Positions 32,909 to 42,502 of a stretch of 42,502 nucleotides of DNA are shown here, piece after piece. The stretch covers positions 1 through 42,502 of the forward strand of contig CAZJHX010000092.1 of NCBI GenBank assembly GCA_964545715.1, written 5' to 3'. The translations under genes were made by a program, and so were the position numbers. Below the pieces are notes generated by a model. It saw only the letters and a program-made list of their open reading frames with translations. It was not told the origin of the DNA and searched no databases. Every line of letters starts with the position of its first letter. Within the stretch, counting starts at the first letter, position 1. The stretch comes from CAZJHX01 sp964545715. GTDB taxonomy: Bacteria > Myxococcota_A > UBA9042 > GCA-2863065.

Positions 32909-35900
32909 GGGGCATGGGGTCGCCCGCCAGGTTGAAGAGGATTATCGCGCCGAAGCTCTTTTCAAGCTGGTCGGAGCCGTCGTATTGCCCAAAGGGCTTG
33001 CTGCTCAATGTCGCGTTCATGCCCTCGCTTTGCAGGCTGGCCACGAGCCCGTCCAGGTCGGGCGACGGGGCGTCCGCCACGATGAGCACATCGCCCGCCT
33101 GGCCGGTGCCGCACGGGATGCACTGGGTCTTGCCCTTTTCGGGTTGGACCTGGCCCGGGTCGCATGCGGGGCATTTGTCTACGGAGCCGGCGTCCTTGGA
33201 CGCGGTGCCAATGGCGCAGGCGTCACACGTCGCGGTGGTCTTGTTGCCGAACTGGCCGGCAACGCACTGGTCCGCGCAGACCTCTGTGTCGTTGTCGAAT
33301 TGGTTGGTGTCGCCGCAATGTATGCAGCTGGTCTTGCCCGGTTCAGGCTGTACGTAGCCGCCGTCGCAGTCGGGACACTTGCCCACCGCGCCCGACTTGT
33401 CGGATGCGGTGCCTTTGGCGCACGCGTCACACGTCGCGCTTTTCGGGTTGCCGAACTTGCCGGCCACGCACTGGGCCGCGCAGACCTCTGTGCCGTTGTC
33501 GAACTCGCTGGAGTCGCCGCAGTAGACGCAGCTGGTCTTGCCCTCCAAAGGCTGCACGTAGCCGGGGTCGCAGTCGGGACACTTGTCCTCGGCGCCCGAC
33601 TTGGCAGACGCGGTGCCCTTACCGCAGTTATCGCAGGTGGCTGTGGTCTTGTTGCCGAACTTGCCCGCGACGCAGCTGTCCTTGCAGACCTCGGTGCCGT
33701 CGTCGAATTGTTTGGAGTCGCTGCACTTGATGCAGCCGGTCTTGCCCTTGTTCGGCTGCACCTCGCCGTCGTCGCAGTCCTTGCACTTATCGACTGAGCC
33801 GGATGTANNNNNNNNNNNNNNNNNNNNNNNNNNNNNNNNNNNNNNNNNNNNNNNNNNNNNNNNNNNNNNNNNNNNNNNNNNNNNNNNNNNNNNNNNNNNN
33901 NNNNNNNCGGCTGCACCTCGCCGTCGTCGCAGTCCTTGCACTTATCGACTGAGCCGGATGTAGCGGACGCGGTGCCGGCACCGCAGTCATCGCAGGTGGC
34001 GGTGGTTGTGTTGCCGAACTTGCCGGCCTGGCACTCGGTCTTGCAGACCTCGGTGCCGTCGTCGAATTGGCTGGTCGCGCCGCACTTGATGCAGCTGGTC
34101 TTGCCCTCGTCGGGCTGCACCTGGCCGGGGTCGCAGGCCGGGCACTTATCCACCGAGCCCGCCTCAGCGGACGCCGTGCCGGCCCCGCAGTCGTCGCAGG
34201 TCGCGGTCAGCGTGTTGCCGAACTTGCCCGCCACGCACTGGCTCTTGCAGATCTCGGTGCCATCGTCGAACTGGTTGGTATCGGCACACGGGATGCAGCT
34301 GATTTGGCCCGTGTCGGGCTGCACGTACCCGTCCTTGCAGACGGGGCATGCGTCCACGGCGCCCGGCTTGCCGGAGGCGGTGCCGGCGGAGCACGGGTCG
34401 CAGGTCCTGGTCTTGGTGTTGCCGAAGAAGCCCGCGGCGCATTGTGTTGTGCAGACCTCGGTCCCGTCGTCGAACGTCGTCGTCGTCGTCCCCGTAGCTT
34501 CCCACTTCACCGCGTTGACGTACAGTTGACGCACTGTGGGGTCGTTCAGTACCGGATTTGGGGAAAATATATGGTGGAATCCGACGACACGACCCAGGCC
34601 AACATGCCTGGCGACGACGGCGGGATAAGTGCTGTCGGTCATCACTACGGTGCTCGGGTTCGACTCAAACAGGCGAAGTTGCGCGAAACCTGCAAATCCC
34701 TCTACCTGGATGAATTGGGATGGTAGGTCTGACAGCAACGGATGGCTTTCTTGGCCAGGCACCACTTTCAACACTGAGGCATTGGGACCATCCATTCCAT
34801 CGAAGAGTCTGAGTTCGTTCATTGTCTCGGGCGCAAAAGCGCCGAATAAGAAGTCGTGAGTGAATGTGCCTCCGCCTTGCACATAGTCCACGAGCGTCTG
34901 TTGCGCGGAAGCGGCCAGGCTGTCAATGTCGCGCGCAAGAATCACCGCGTCGAACTCCTCTGGGGCTGGGTTCGTACCGTCGTAATCCCCTGGGTCGGAA
35001 AGGGTCACCTGCAGGCCGGCGGCGGTCAGGGCGGCGGCGAAGTCGTCGAAGGCCGGCGTCAGCTTGTTTCGCAGCACTAGCACGTTGCCGGTGGCTAATC
35101 CGGAACCGCACTCGATGCACGCGGTCTTACCGGCGGCCGGCTGGACCTGTCCTTTGGGGCAGGCGGTGCACGTGTCCGCCAGGTCGGCCGAGTACGAGCC
35201 CGGCTGGCAGTCGTCGCAGGTGGCGGAGTTGGCGAAGGTGCCGCCCTTGCACGCCGTGCAGGCGATCGAGCCCTCGGGGGCCGCATGGCCGGTGTCACAA
35301 GCCAGGCAGTCGGTGTGCAGCTTGTTCTGGTACGTCCCGGCAGCGCACTTGGTGCACTCTTTCTGGCCCACCGAGGAGTACTCGCCCAGGTCGCATGGGA
35401 AGCAGCCCGTGTTGGCGCCGTCCTCATAGCTGCCCGCGAAGCACGGGCCGCAGAAGGTCATGCCCGCAAAAGAGAAGAACCCGTCGTCGCAGTCGTCGCA
35501 CTCGGTCTGGTCGCCGGTCTCGAACTTGCCCGCGGGGCACTTGTTGCACTCGTCCACGTTTTTCGCGCCCTGCGCGCTGGTCGTACCGGGCGCACACGGC
35601 ACGCAGCCGGTCCCGCCGCTGTTGGCGTAGGTGCCCGCTGGGCACGGCGTGCAGGAGTCCGCGTCGTCGGCCGAGTACTCGCCCGCATCACACGCCTTGC
35701 ACGCGGCGCCGTTGGCAAACTCACCGGCCTTGCACTGGGTACAGCCGGTCGAGCCCTCCGGGGCGACGCCGCCGGTGGGACAGCTCTTACAGACGTTGCT
35801 GTCCTCAAACTGCCCTGCCGGGCACTTCTTGCACTCGGTCACGTCGGCATACTCGCCCGCGCCACACTGCGTGCAGTCGGTGGCTCCGGCCCCAGAGACC

Positions 35901-38900
35901 TGGCCGGCGCCGCAGGGGACACACTTGTCGTCGACATCCTTGGTGCCGCCCGCGCACTGATCGCAGCTGACGCCGTTGCCTTCGTAGCCATCCTTGCAGT
36001 CGCAGCCGAAGCCCGGGGTCTCTTCCTTGCAGTCCGCGTCGGCGGCGCAGTTGTGGGTCGGATCGGAGCTGAACTCGCAGAAGAAGGTCTTGTTGTCGCC
36101 GCTGCACGGGATGTCGTTCCACACTCCTGAAGTGGGCACGGCCTCGGTGCAGTTCTCCTTGGTGCCGCCGTTGGGCTCGTTGCTGGCGTAGTTTGTGTAG
36201 TCGGGGCTGACGATGGAGCCGTCCACCCACTGGTACTGGCCCTCGATCTGCTTGTCGTTGCGGCCGATGTGATATTTCGCCGTCGCCCTGGCGGCAAGCT
36301 CTTTGTTCTCGGCTTCGTCATTGATCGTGGCGAGGTGACCGCCCAGGCCGACGCAGTGGCTTTCGGCCGCGTCCCATCCCATGGAGGTGTTGATGTACAG
36401 GTAGTGGTGGTTGTTGTGGGCCGGGGCCGACGTGCCAACCGAGCACTGTGCGTAGGCAACGCAGCTTGTCGCGCCGCCACCGGACCCGGTGAACTTGGCG
36501 CACGCGACGCACTCGTCATTGCCGTTGTCCTTCTTTCCAGGGGCGCACTGGTCACAGCTGGTCTGGCCGGCCTTGGGCTGGATGAATCCGTCCGCGCACG
36601 ACTTGCAGACCTCGGACACCTGGTCGTCGTATTGGCCGGCCGTACAGACTGAGCAGCTCGTCGAGCCCTCGGAGGCCTGCACCTCGCCCGGGTCGCAGGC
36701 TGCGCACACGTGGCTGTCGTTCTCGTAGTGGCCGCCGGCGCACAGGACGCACCCGCTGCCGTCCTTGGTGGTGACCGAACCGGCGCCGCACTCGGTGCAG
36801 CTGTCCACGGCCCCAGCGGACGCGAAGTCGGTCTTGCAGGCCTGGCAGGTGTTGTTTACGACCTCTTCGCCCACACCGCAGGTCTTGCAGTCGGTGCCGC
36901 TCAAAATCGAGATGCCGCCGGCGCCGCAGTCGATGCAGCTGGTCTTGCCTGCTTCCGGCTGCTTCTTGCCATCGGGACACGCCTTGCACACGGTGCCTTC
37001 GAACAAGAACTGACCGGCGGGGCACTTGTCGCAGTCGGTTTGGCCGGCGTTGGGCTTTGATCCTTCCGCGCACACGTTACAGGTGGTCGCCTCATCGCCG
37101 GACACCTTGCCCGACGCACACTTGTCGCACGTGGCGCCGTTGTCGAACTGGCCGGCGACACATTGCGTGCAGGTGGCGTCGCCGACCTGGGCGGCGAAGC
37201 CGGGGTCGCACTCAGAACAGCCTGTGGCGGGGCTGGACGGAACCTGACCTGCCGCGCACTGGGCGCATGTCCCGGCGCTGCTCGCGTAGGTACCCGGCCC
37301 ACACGGGGTGCATTTCTCCGCAGCGGTCGCGCCAAACGAGCCGGCCAGCGCGGACGAACCCGGCGCGCACGCCACGCAGGCGTTGTCGATTTCGACGGTA
37401 TTTGCCGCGCAGATCGTGCACGCCAGCCCGCCGGTCGACGTGTAGCCGTCCTTGCAGGGATCGCATTTGCTGACATTGGCCTCGGTGCCGGGCCCGCATT
37501 GCTTACAGGCAGTGTCGCCCTTTTCAGCCACGGAGCCCGCGGCGCAGGTCTCGCAGGTCGTGCCGTTCTTCGCAACCTCGCCGGCCTGGCACTCTTTGCA
37601 GACCGAGTCGCCGGCGGCCGCCACACCTGTTTCACATTTTGTGCAGTCGGATGCGTCCTCGTTGGGGACCGTGCCGTCTGCGCAGTTGGCACACAGTTGC
37701 ACGCTCGCAAAGGGTTGATATTGGCCCGCGGGGCACTTGACGCAGTCGTCGTGTCCGCCGTCGTCAATCTGTCCCAGTGGACACACCTCGCACGTGCTGC
37801 CGTCGGTCGACGGTGCACTGCCGGTGTCGCAGTCAGCGCACGCGTTGTCGCTCAACTCGGCCTGGCCGGCCGGACACTTTTTGCAGCTGGACGCTTTGGC
37901 GTCGGAGATCTGTCCCGGGGCGCACGGATCGCACGACTTCTTCTCGTTGGAGAATTCGCCGGCCTTGCACTCGGTGCAGGTGGCATCGCCTTCCGCCGCC
38001 GCCGATCCGTCCGCACACGCGTCGCAGTCGGTCTTGCCCTCGTTCGGCACACTCCCCGCGCTGCACTTCTTGCACGTCAGGCTGCCCGGCGTGTCGTTGT
38101 ACTCGCCCGCACCACACGGGTCGCACGTCGTATTGTCCTTGGGTATCGTCCCAGCCTGGCATTGGGTGCATGTGAGGGCGCCGGTCGCCGCTACAGAACC
38201 CGAGCCGCAAGCCGTACAACCACCGCTGCCGTCCGGTACCGAGCCGGCCGCACACCCGGAGCAGGTCCCTGATCCGGCGGCCGAGCTTGTGCCCGCCGGG
38301 CACGCTTCACACGCCGTGTGCGGCGCCTTGGAGATCTGCCCTGCGTCGCAGGCCGTGCACTCTGCCGCGCCCGGTTCCGGGGCGATATAGCCGTCCTCGC
38401 AGTCGGTACACGTTCCCGTCTTGGTGGCGGTGCCGGCGGGGCACGCTTCACAGGCGTCCGGGGCGGTGTCGCCCGCCTTGGGCTCGGACGGAGGCTGGAA
38501 GCCGTCGGCGCAGTCGGCCGGGCAGATCTGGAAGCACTTGGGGCCGTCGTCGGCGCAACAGAAGTCGCCGGTTGTGCAGTCTTTTCCGGCGGAGTCGGCG
38601 TCGAACTCGTGGGTACACGTTTGCGTGTCGGACTCGGCATCAAAGTTGGTGCAGTTGTCCTTGGTGCAGTTGTTCTTGTCGTCGCACTTGCTCGCCGCGC
38701 ACTGGTCTTCGCATGTGGCGGAGGACTTCAGGGTGTCCGCGCAGCAGAACTTGTTTTCGACGACGCAGGTGGTGCCCTCAGATGAGGTCTCGAACTTCGA
38801 GTTGTCGCACACCTCTGAGGTGCCGCTCACCGTGCACGCGTCCTGTGTGGTGGGGTCACCGTCGCTGCAGCTGGTGGGCGATTCGCAGGGGCCGACAACG

Positions 38901-40090
38901 GAGGCGCAATCGGCACGGCATTTGTTGTCTTTGATGCAGCAGAAAAAGTCGGTGGGCGCGCAGGAGGTCCCCTCCGCGTCGGGGTCAAACTCGTGTGAAC
39001 AGGCGATGTGTCCGCCGGAGAATGCGCTGCACGCATCCAGGTTGCAGGGACCGAAGTCGGCGCACAGCTTACACTGACCGCCCGTGGCGCACGATTCGTC
39101 GTTGATGTCCTCACAACCCGAGGTCGCGGCCTCGGGGCAGATCATGCTGTAGAAGCCGGTGCTGCAGCAGTATTTGCCGGTTGCGCAGGGTTTGTCCTGA
39201 TAGGCGGTGTCGAAGCTGTGTTTGCAGATGTGGCCACCCTCGTAGCAGACGTCGATCGTCGCTGGATCCTTGTCGTCGCACCAGTCGGACGGGCAGTCGC
39301 CGATCTCGGGGTCTACGTGCAGCGGGTAGGTCGCCTCGGAGTCGTCGATGACGAGGATCAGCTGATCCTGGTCGAGATCCGCCATCACGGGGATCGACTG
39401 GCCGAGCGCGTCCACAACGAAGAGGGTGGAGTAGGTGAACGCGTGCTCGTCGTCCTTTAAGTATTGGATGGTCTGGCCAGCGTCGCGGATGACAGGCGTG
39501 ACGTTGCCCGAGGTCTCACCGACGATGAGGAGAGGGCCATCGCCGGTCGGAGCCTGGTTGATGACAAAGCCCTGCTCAATGCCCAGCAGGGTGTTTTGAT
39601 ACCACTCTATAATGGGCCCGCGGACGTACTCGAGGCGCGAGAGGCAGTCCTTGGCTCGGCAGCCGGCGACTTCCGGGCTCGCGGGCTTTACCGGCAGCAG
39701 CGTCTTTTGCCGGCCGACTGCGCTGAGCCTGTAGGTCCAGACCCAGTCGTGGTCTTCGCGCGTGATGACCACGTCGTTGGGGCTGAACGCCGCCTGGATC
39801 CAGTAGATGGGGTTCACGACTTCGAAGCCGCCCGCGGTCTTGCTGAAGCGGAAGTCGTGCAGCGGCTGTACGACCGGCCGGGTCTCGCGCGCGAGCGGGA
39901 CGAAGCTCTGGCCTTGGGAGACGGCGTCCTGCATGGTCGCGGGCACGTCCACGAAGGACACGACGTCGTCGTAGTTCCCAACTGGTGCGCGCCGGTCGTC
40001 GTTGCCGCAGCTGATCGCCAGAGCGACGGCTGCCAGTACCGATATTGCGCTTGTGAAATGGCTCGTGAAACGGCCAGAAATGCTATTCAT
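32859..40090 (-). CDS. Giant Cys-rich lipoprotein with C-type lectin domain (crosses assembly gap)
   Basis: From the ATG at 40090 (GGAGAGGG upstream) a lipoprotein signal ends at A-I-S-C28. Residues 30-270 form a beta-rich domain ending Y-P-L-H-V-D-P. CTDC-like and then dozens of GCC2/GCC3- or TNFR-like C-x-x-C modules follow. A C-type lectin domain lies at 1216-1338 with E-P-N (1305-1307) and W-N-D (1324-1326), the calcium/mannose-type motifs. More Cys modules, a Rossmann-like (ThuA or amidotransferase-like) domain at about 1668-1866 and an array of 68-residue Cys repeats complete it; a second, truncated copy of the Rossmann-like domain ends it. Merging the identical 55-base gap flanks gives 2359 codons exactly, so the frame is whole. 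It is likely a surface carbohydrate-binding protein; the sigma factor gene overlaps its end. Confidence 0.88.
33753..33807 (-). repeat. 55-base flank of the second gap, copy 1
   Basis: Identical base for base to 33908-33962 on the other side of the N run. It encodes S-G-S-V-D-K-C-K-D-C-D-D-G-E-V-Q-P. Confidence 0.93.
33808..33907. other. Assembly gap (100 N) inside the giant Cys-rich gene
   Basis: Exactly 100 N between two identical 55-base flanks. It may be an unresolved contig overlap rather than missing sequence. Confidence 0.97.
33908..33962 (-). repeat. 55-base flank of the second gap, copy 2
   Basis: Identical to 33753-33807. Together the two look like shared contig ends of k-mer length. 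Confidence 0.93.
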
Positions 40091-40590
40091 GGTTCCCTCT
40101 CCAGATTCCCCGAATTCCCCGAATCGAAATCTCGGCGCCGGGTGGCGCCTCTCGCGTCATGCGCGTGCGTGGAGACCGCTTGCCAGGCGATCGCGCGCAT
40201 GATTCGAACTGGTGCGATCGCCGGCGGCAGGCGCACGGATCCGTGCGACCGCCGCGCGACCGACATGTTTGTGCCGTGTCGAACACAGTCTTGTTGGTCC
40301 AGACGCACGTCTCCCGTCGGCTACGTGGGCCGCCAGGCGCAGGTCTGGACCTACATCTCCTTTTTCAAACTCTGATGTCTTACGATGGTGCCGCTGGCGC
40401 TATTGAAGTGCGTTTTTGGCCACACAGATGTGTGTCATCGGTAGACCCCCTATCCCAATCTCCCGGTACGCCGGGCTGTTGCGTACTATGTAATTTATAC
40501 AACGTACAATTCTGCGGCAACAGGAATCGACTTGACGGGTTGTGACGGATGTAAAGGCCTGTAAATTTTGGGCGGAAATGGCGGCCGCAA

Positions 40591-40618
40591 CGCTGGTGGC
40601 TCGGGAAAGCCACCAGCG
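40591..40618. other. Perfect 11-base-pair hairpin
   Basis: CGCTGGTGGCT, loop CGGGAA, then its exact complement. It lies about 135 bases beyond the stop of the protease gene on the minus strand. No U-tract follows on either strand, so it is not a standard intrinsic terminator. Confidence 0.65.
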
Positions 40619-40714
40619 CTACGGGAGCCGGTTGGGAGTTGGGATCTTCCGACTCGCCCGAAGGCGAAAGGGGATTGGAAGACCCCAGGCTTTGCGGGGT
40701 TGCTCGCACGGTTT

Positions 40715-40733
40715 CTCCCCTGGGTTGGGGGAG
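40715..40733. other. Short GC hairpin near the protease stop
   Basis: CTCCCC, loop TGGGTTG, GGGGAG. It lies just after the stop of the protease gene on the minus strand. A second small stem (ACCCC...GGGGT) is at 40682-40700. Either could help end transcription, but there is no clear U-tract. Confidence 0.35.
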
Positions 40734-40751
40734 CGGGTTCGGGGGTTTCTC

Positions 40752-42502
40752 TTAGGGGTTGTATGGATCTCCAAAGCCCATCATCGGGCTGATGTCGCTC
40801 ATCACCTTGACCAGCTCGATGTGATCGAGGAACTGGCCCGTGAAGTAGCTGCGGTTGGCCTGGGAGATGTTCTGGCAGTCGTCTGCCGGCCACGGGGTCA
40901 GGGTGCCGTCCTTGTCACAGAAGTCGGAGCGCGCTTGCATGGTGTTGGCGCGCTCGAGGACCGACTGGCCGGAGCCTACGCGGTCGTTGAAGCGGATGGC
41001 GCCGTACGTGATCTGGCTGAGAGGATCGGTGAACTGGACGAGGTTTTTGTCGTCCACGGACGGGGCGGCGCCCGTGCCCTTGATGAAGACGCGCGACTCG
41101 TCGACGAAGGACTGGTTGAAGTTGCTGTGGAAGCGCGCCTGGCCCAGGACCTGCCAGTACAGCTGGACGCTGAAGGTGGCGTACGGGTCGACCGCGTTGA
41201 AGTGGACCTCGCCCAGGTTGCCCGCGTAGTTGGGGAACGTCAGCTTGCCGTTCTCAAGGTATGGGCCGACGCGGCTCCAATCCTGGCTCATGATCGCGCT
41301 GGAGATCTGGGTGATCTGGTCGGCGAACGTGGTGTAGTAGCTGACCTCCCACTCGCGGAGATCCTCAGGGGTGGCGCGCGCGACGAAGTTGGTTGTGCTG
41401 TCGCTCAGCGCCTCGATCGCCATGATCTTGTCCAGGTAGAAGCCGACGTGGTGTAAGCACTCCCAGAACATGTATCCGCACTCGCGATCGCCGTCGCCCC
41501 AGCTGGTGCTGTAGTACCGGCCGCTGGTCACGTCCAGGTCGGTGCCGTCCCCGCCGAAGGTCTTCAGCCAGACCGGGTGGTCGTCGGCCGTGGCGTACGG
41601 GCCGTTGTAGCGGCCGACGTCGGGCATCAGCAGCGTCTGGATGAGGTAGTTGAACGCGTTTTGCACGGCCCAGGTCTGGGCGCCCCAGCCCGTGATGGGA
41701 TCGGTCAAGAACTGCTTCATCGCGGTCGGGCCGTAGAACGGCGCCAGGAACTCGTTGTACAGACCGTACAAGTCGTGCCAGCGCTTCATGCGGTTGTAGA
41801 TGCGCCCGTACCAGCGACCGACGTAGGAGTTGCTGTCCACGCCCAGCTTTCCACGCACGAAGTTGCGCGTGATGTACCAGGTGTCCAGGTCGTCCAGGAT
41901 GTTGCTCATGCGCTCCATCGGGTCGGCGCCGTAGTCGCGCGTCAGGCAGGAGTCGCCCAGGTTGGCGCGGCTGTGTGAGCAGTAGATGTACGGGACGCGC
42001 GTGTACGACTCGTCGTCCTCGGTCTCTTCGGTCTGCGAGAAGTCCGAGACCAGCGTGCTCACGTCGACCAGCTTGCGGTTGTCCGCCTTGTACAGCTTGT
42101 CGCCCATTCGATTGTAGAAGCTGGTGTAGTGCACCGCTTGCGGCGGGTTGGAGAAGTAGAAGACGTCGCCGTCGCGCTCATACCAGTCGCGCAGCTCGGT
42201 GTAGGGCACGTCGACGCGATCCTTGAAGACCTCGACCTTGCCGGCATAGCCAAACAGGATGGCCGCGCGGTCGTACTTGCCGATGCCCAGGCCGTCGATG
42301 GTGTACCGGCCCGCGTAATCCATGACCGAGCTGTACGCGTAGTTGTAGATCTTGGCGTTCTTCTCGTCCTCGGTGATCGGGTCTACCAGGCGCGACGAGA
42401 CCGTACCGTCGTCGCGGATCTTCCAGTACTCGTCGTGGTAGTTGATCGCGTCGTCGGAGCCGCCGAAGTTGTGCATCAGGCCCAGGCTGTGGCCGACCTC
42501 AT
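40752..42502 (-). CDS. Zinc metalloprotease (metzincin type), C-terminal part
   Basis: The gene runs off the window at its 5' side; 583 codons are visible. The first visible codons read E-V-G-H-S-L-G-L-M-H-N, and the partial codon before them (AT) fits the His of HExxHxxGxxH, the metzincin zinc site. S-S-V-M-D-Y-A about 40 residues later is the Met-turn. The long C-terminal part is rich in Trp and Tyr and contains Y-F-T-G-Q-F-L-D-H. This layout (HEVGHxLGLxHN and S-x-M-D-Y) is typical of large secreted zinc-dependent metalloproteases of Bacteroidota and Deltaproteobacteria (DUF5117/DUF4953-like). A secreted or surface proteolytic role is expected. The signal peptide lies outside the window. 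Confidence 0.87.
   Translation of the reverse strand, partial: EVGHSLGLMHNFGGSDDAINYHDEYWKIRDDGTVSSRLVDPITEDEKNAKIYNYAYSSVMDYAGRYTIDGLGIGKYDRAAILFGYAGKVEVFKDRVDVPYTELRDWYERDGDVFYFSNPPQAVHYTSFYNRMGDKLYKADNRKLVDVSTLVSDFSQTEETEDDESYTRVPYIYCSHSRANLGDSCLTRDYGADPMERMSNILDDLDTWYITRNFVRGKLGVDSNSYVGRWYGRIYNRMKRWHDLYGLYNEFLAPFYGPTAMKQFLTDPITGWGAQTWAVQNAFNYLIQTLLMPDVGRYNGPYATADDHPVWLKTFGGDGTDLDVTSGRYYSTSWGDGDRECGYMFWECLHHVGFYLDKIMAIEALSDSTTNFVARATPEDLREWEVSYYTTFADQITQISSAIMSQDWSRVGPYLENGKLTFPNYAGNLGEVHFNAVDPYATFSVQLYWQVLGQARFHSNFNQSFVDESRVFIKGTGAAPSVDDKNLVQFTDPLSQITYGAIRFNDRVGSGQSVLERANTMQARSDFCDKDGTLTPWPADDCQNISQANRSYFTGQFLDHIELVKVMSDISPMMGFGDPYNP

Larger units (their letters stand above)
33104..34480 (-). 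repeat. Array of ~204-base (68-residue) cysteine-rich repeats
   Basis: Six units are visible, each reading F-D-D-G-T-E-V-C...C-x-A-G-x-F-G-N...T-C-D-x-C-x-x-G-T-A-S...C-x-x-C-x-x-G-x-V-Q-P...G-K-T-x-C-I-x-C. Units are more alike near the assembly gap than at the ends of the array, which suggests recent duplication there. The assembly broke inside the array. Confidence 0.88.
40091..40751. other. Non-coding stretch with AT-rich island and hairpins
   Basis: No convincing gene is seen in these 661 bases; open frames here read as shadows. The part from about 40360 to 40570 is clearly AT-richer than its surroundings (around TATGTAATTTATACAACG) and could hold the promoter of the giant Cys-rich gene on the minus strand. 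The part from 40591 to 40733 contains several inverted repeats. Confidence 0.6.

Noticed and set aside
33104..34480. CRISPR-like array (regular ~204-base repeats)
   Set aside because: The repeats are long, coding and in frame with a cysteine-rich protein; there are no short palindromic repeats, unique spacers or cas genes.
40591..40618. Intrinsic terminator for the protease gene
   Set aside because: The stem is perfect, but no U-tract follows on either strand and it lies about 135 bases past the stop.

Overview
The window is a high-GC bacterial stretch from what looks like a predatory or social deltaproteobacterial lineage (Myxococcota/Bradymonadota-like). The evidence is three Hanks-type Ser/Thr kinases in 42 kb, many large secreted lipoproteins with Asp/Pro-rich linkers, CTDC-type cysteine repeats (C-D-D-G-N-x-C-T), GCC2/GCC3-like cysteine modules, and several GTG/TTG starts. 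No rRNA, tRNA, CRISPR array or insertion sequence was recognised. Two 100-base runs of N are scaffold gaps, so this is a draft or metagenome assembly.

Layout. 1-3586: start of a divergent secreted protein, then a three-gene operon of kinase, TPR/membrane protein and lipoprotein. 3599-7248: a CysH-fold protein lacking its catalytic cysteine, a zinc-ribbon membrane protein, a PPC-type lipoprotein and a sulfatase-modifying-factor-like lipoprotein that also lacks its catalytic cysteines. 7240-11365 (minus): lytic transglycosylase, cyclic-nucleotide-binding Ser/Thr kinase and GNAT acetyltransferase, apparently one unit. 11394-14340 (plus): LON-N domain protein, TerB-like protein, HELLGH metallopeptidase with a peptidoglycan-binding domain, and a membrane/winged-helix protein. 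14355-16362: hybrid histidine kinase with a heme-c sensor domain, broken by one extra G. 16332-17168 (minus): lipoprotein. 17230-20306: Rieske plus molybdopterin oxidoreductase pair of the arsenite oxidase (AioBA) family. 20308-22820 (minus): CTDC-repeat lipoprotein and a small secreted protein. 22845-29373 (minus): a second kinase, TPR/membrane protein and giant lipoprotein operon, built like the first. 29472-32276: Gly-rich secreted protein. 32273-40090 (minus): a ~2358-residue cysteine-rich lipoprotein carrying a C-type lectin domain, followed by an ECF sigma factor gene. 40091-40751: non-coding, with several hairpins. 40752-42502 (minus): C-terminal part of a metzincin-type zinc protease running off the window.

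How it fits together. Most of the coding capacity goes to cell-surface and exported proteins with adhesive or carbohydrate-binding modules, plus kinases with periplasmic tails that could sense the envelope. The most general signal is transcriptional: six genes have a TAnnnT -10 box exactly six bases before the start codon, which implies leaderless mRNAs and also settles several ambiguous starts. The AioBA-like pair is the only clear respiratory or redox enzyme.
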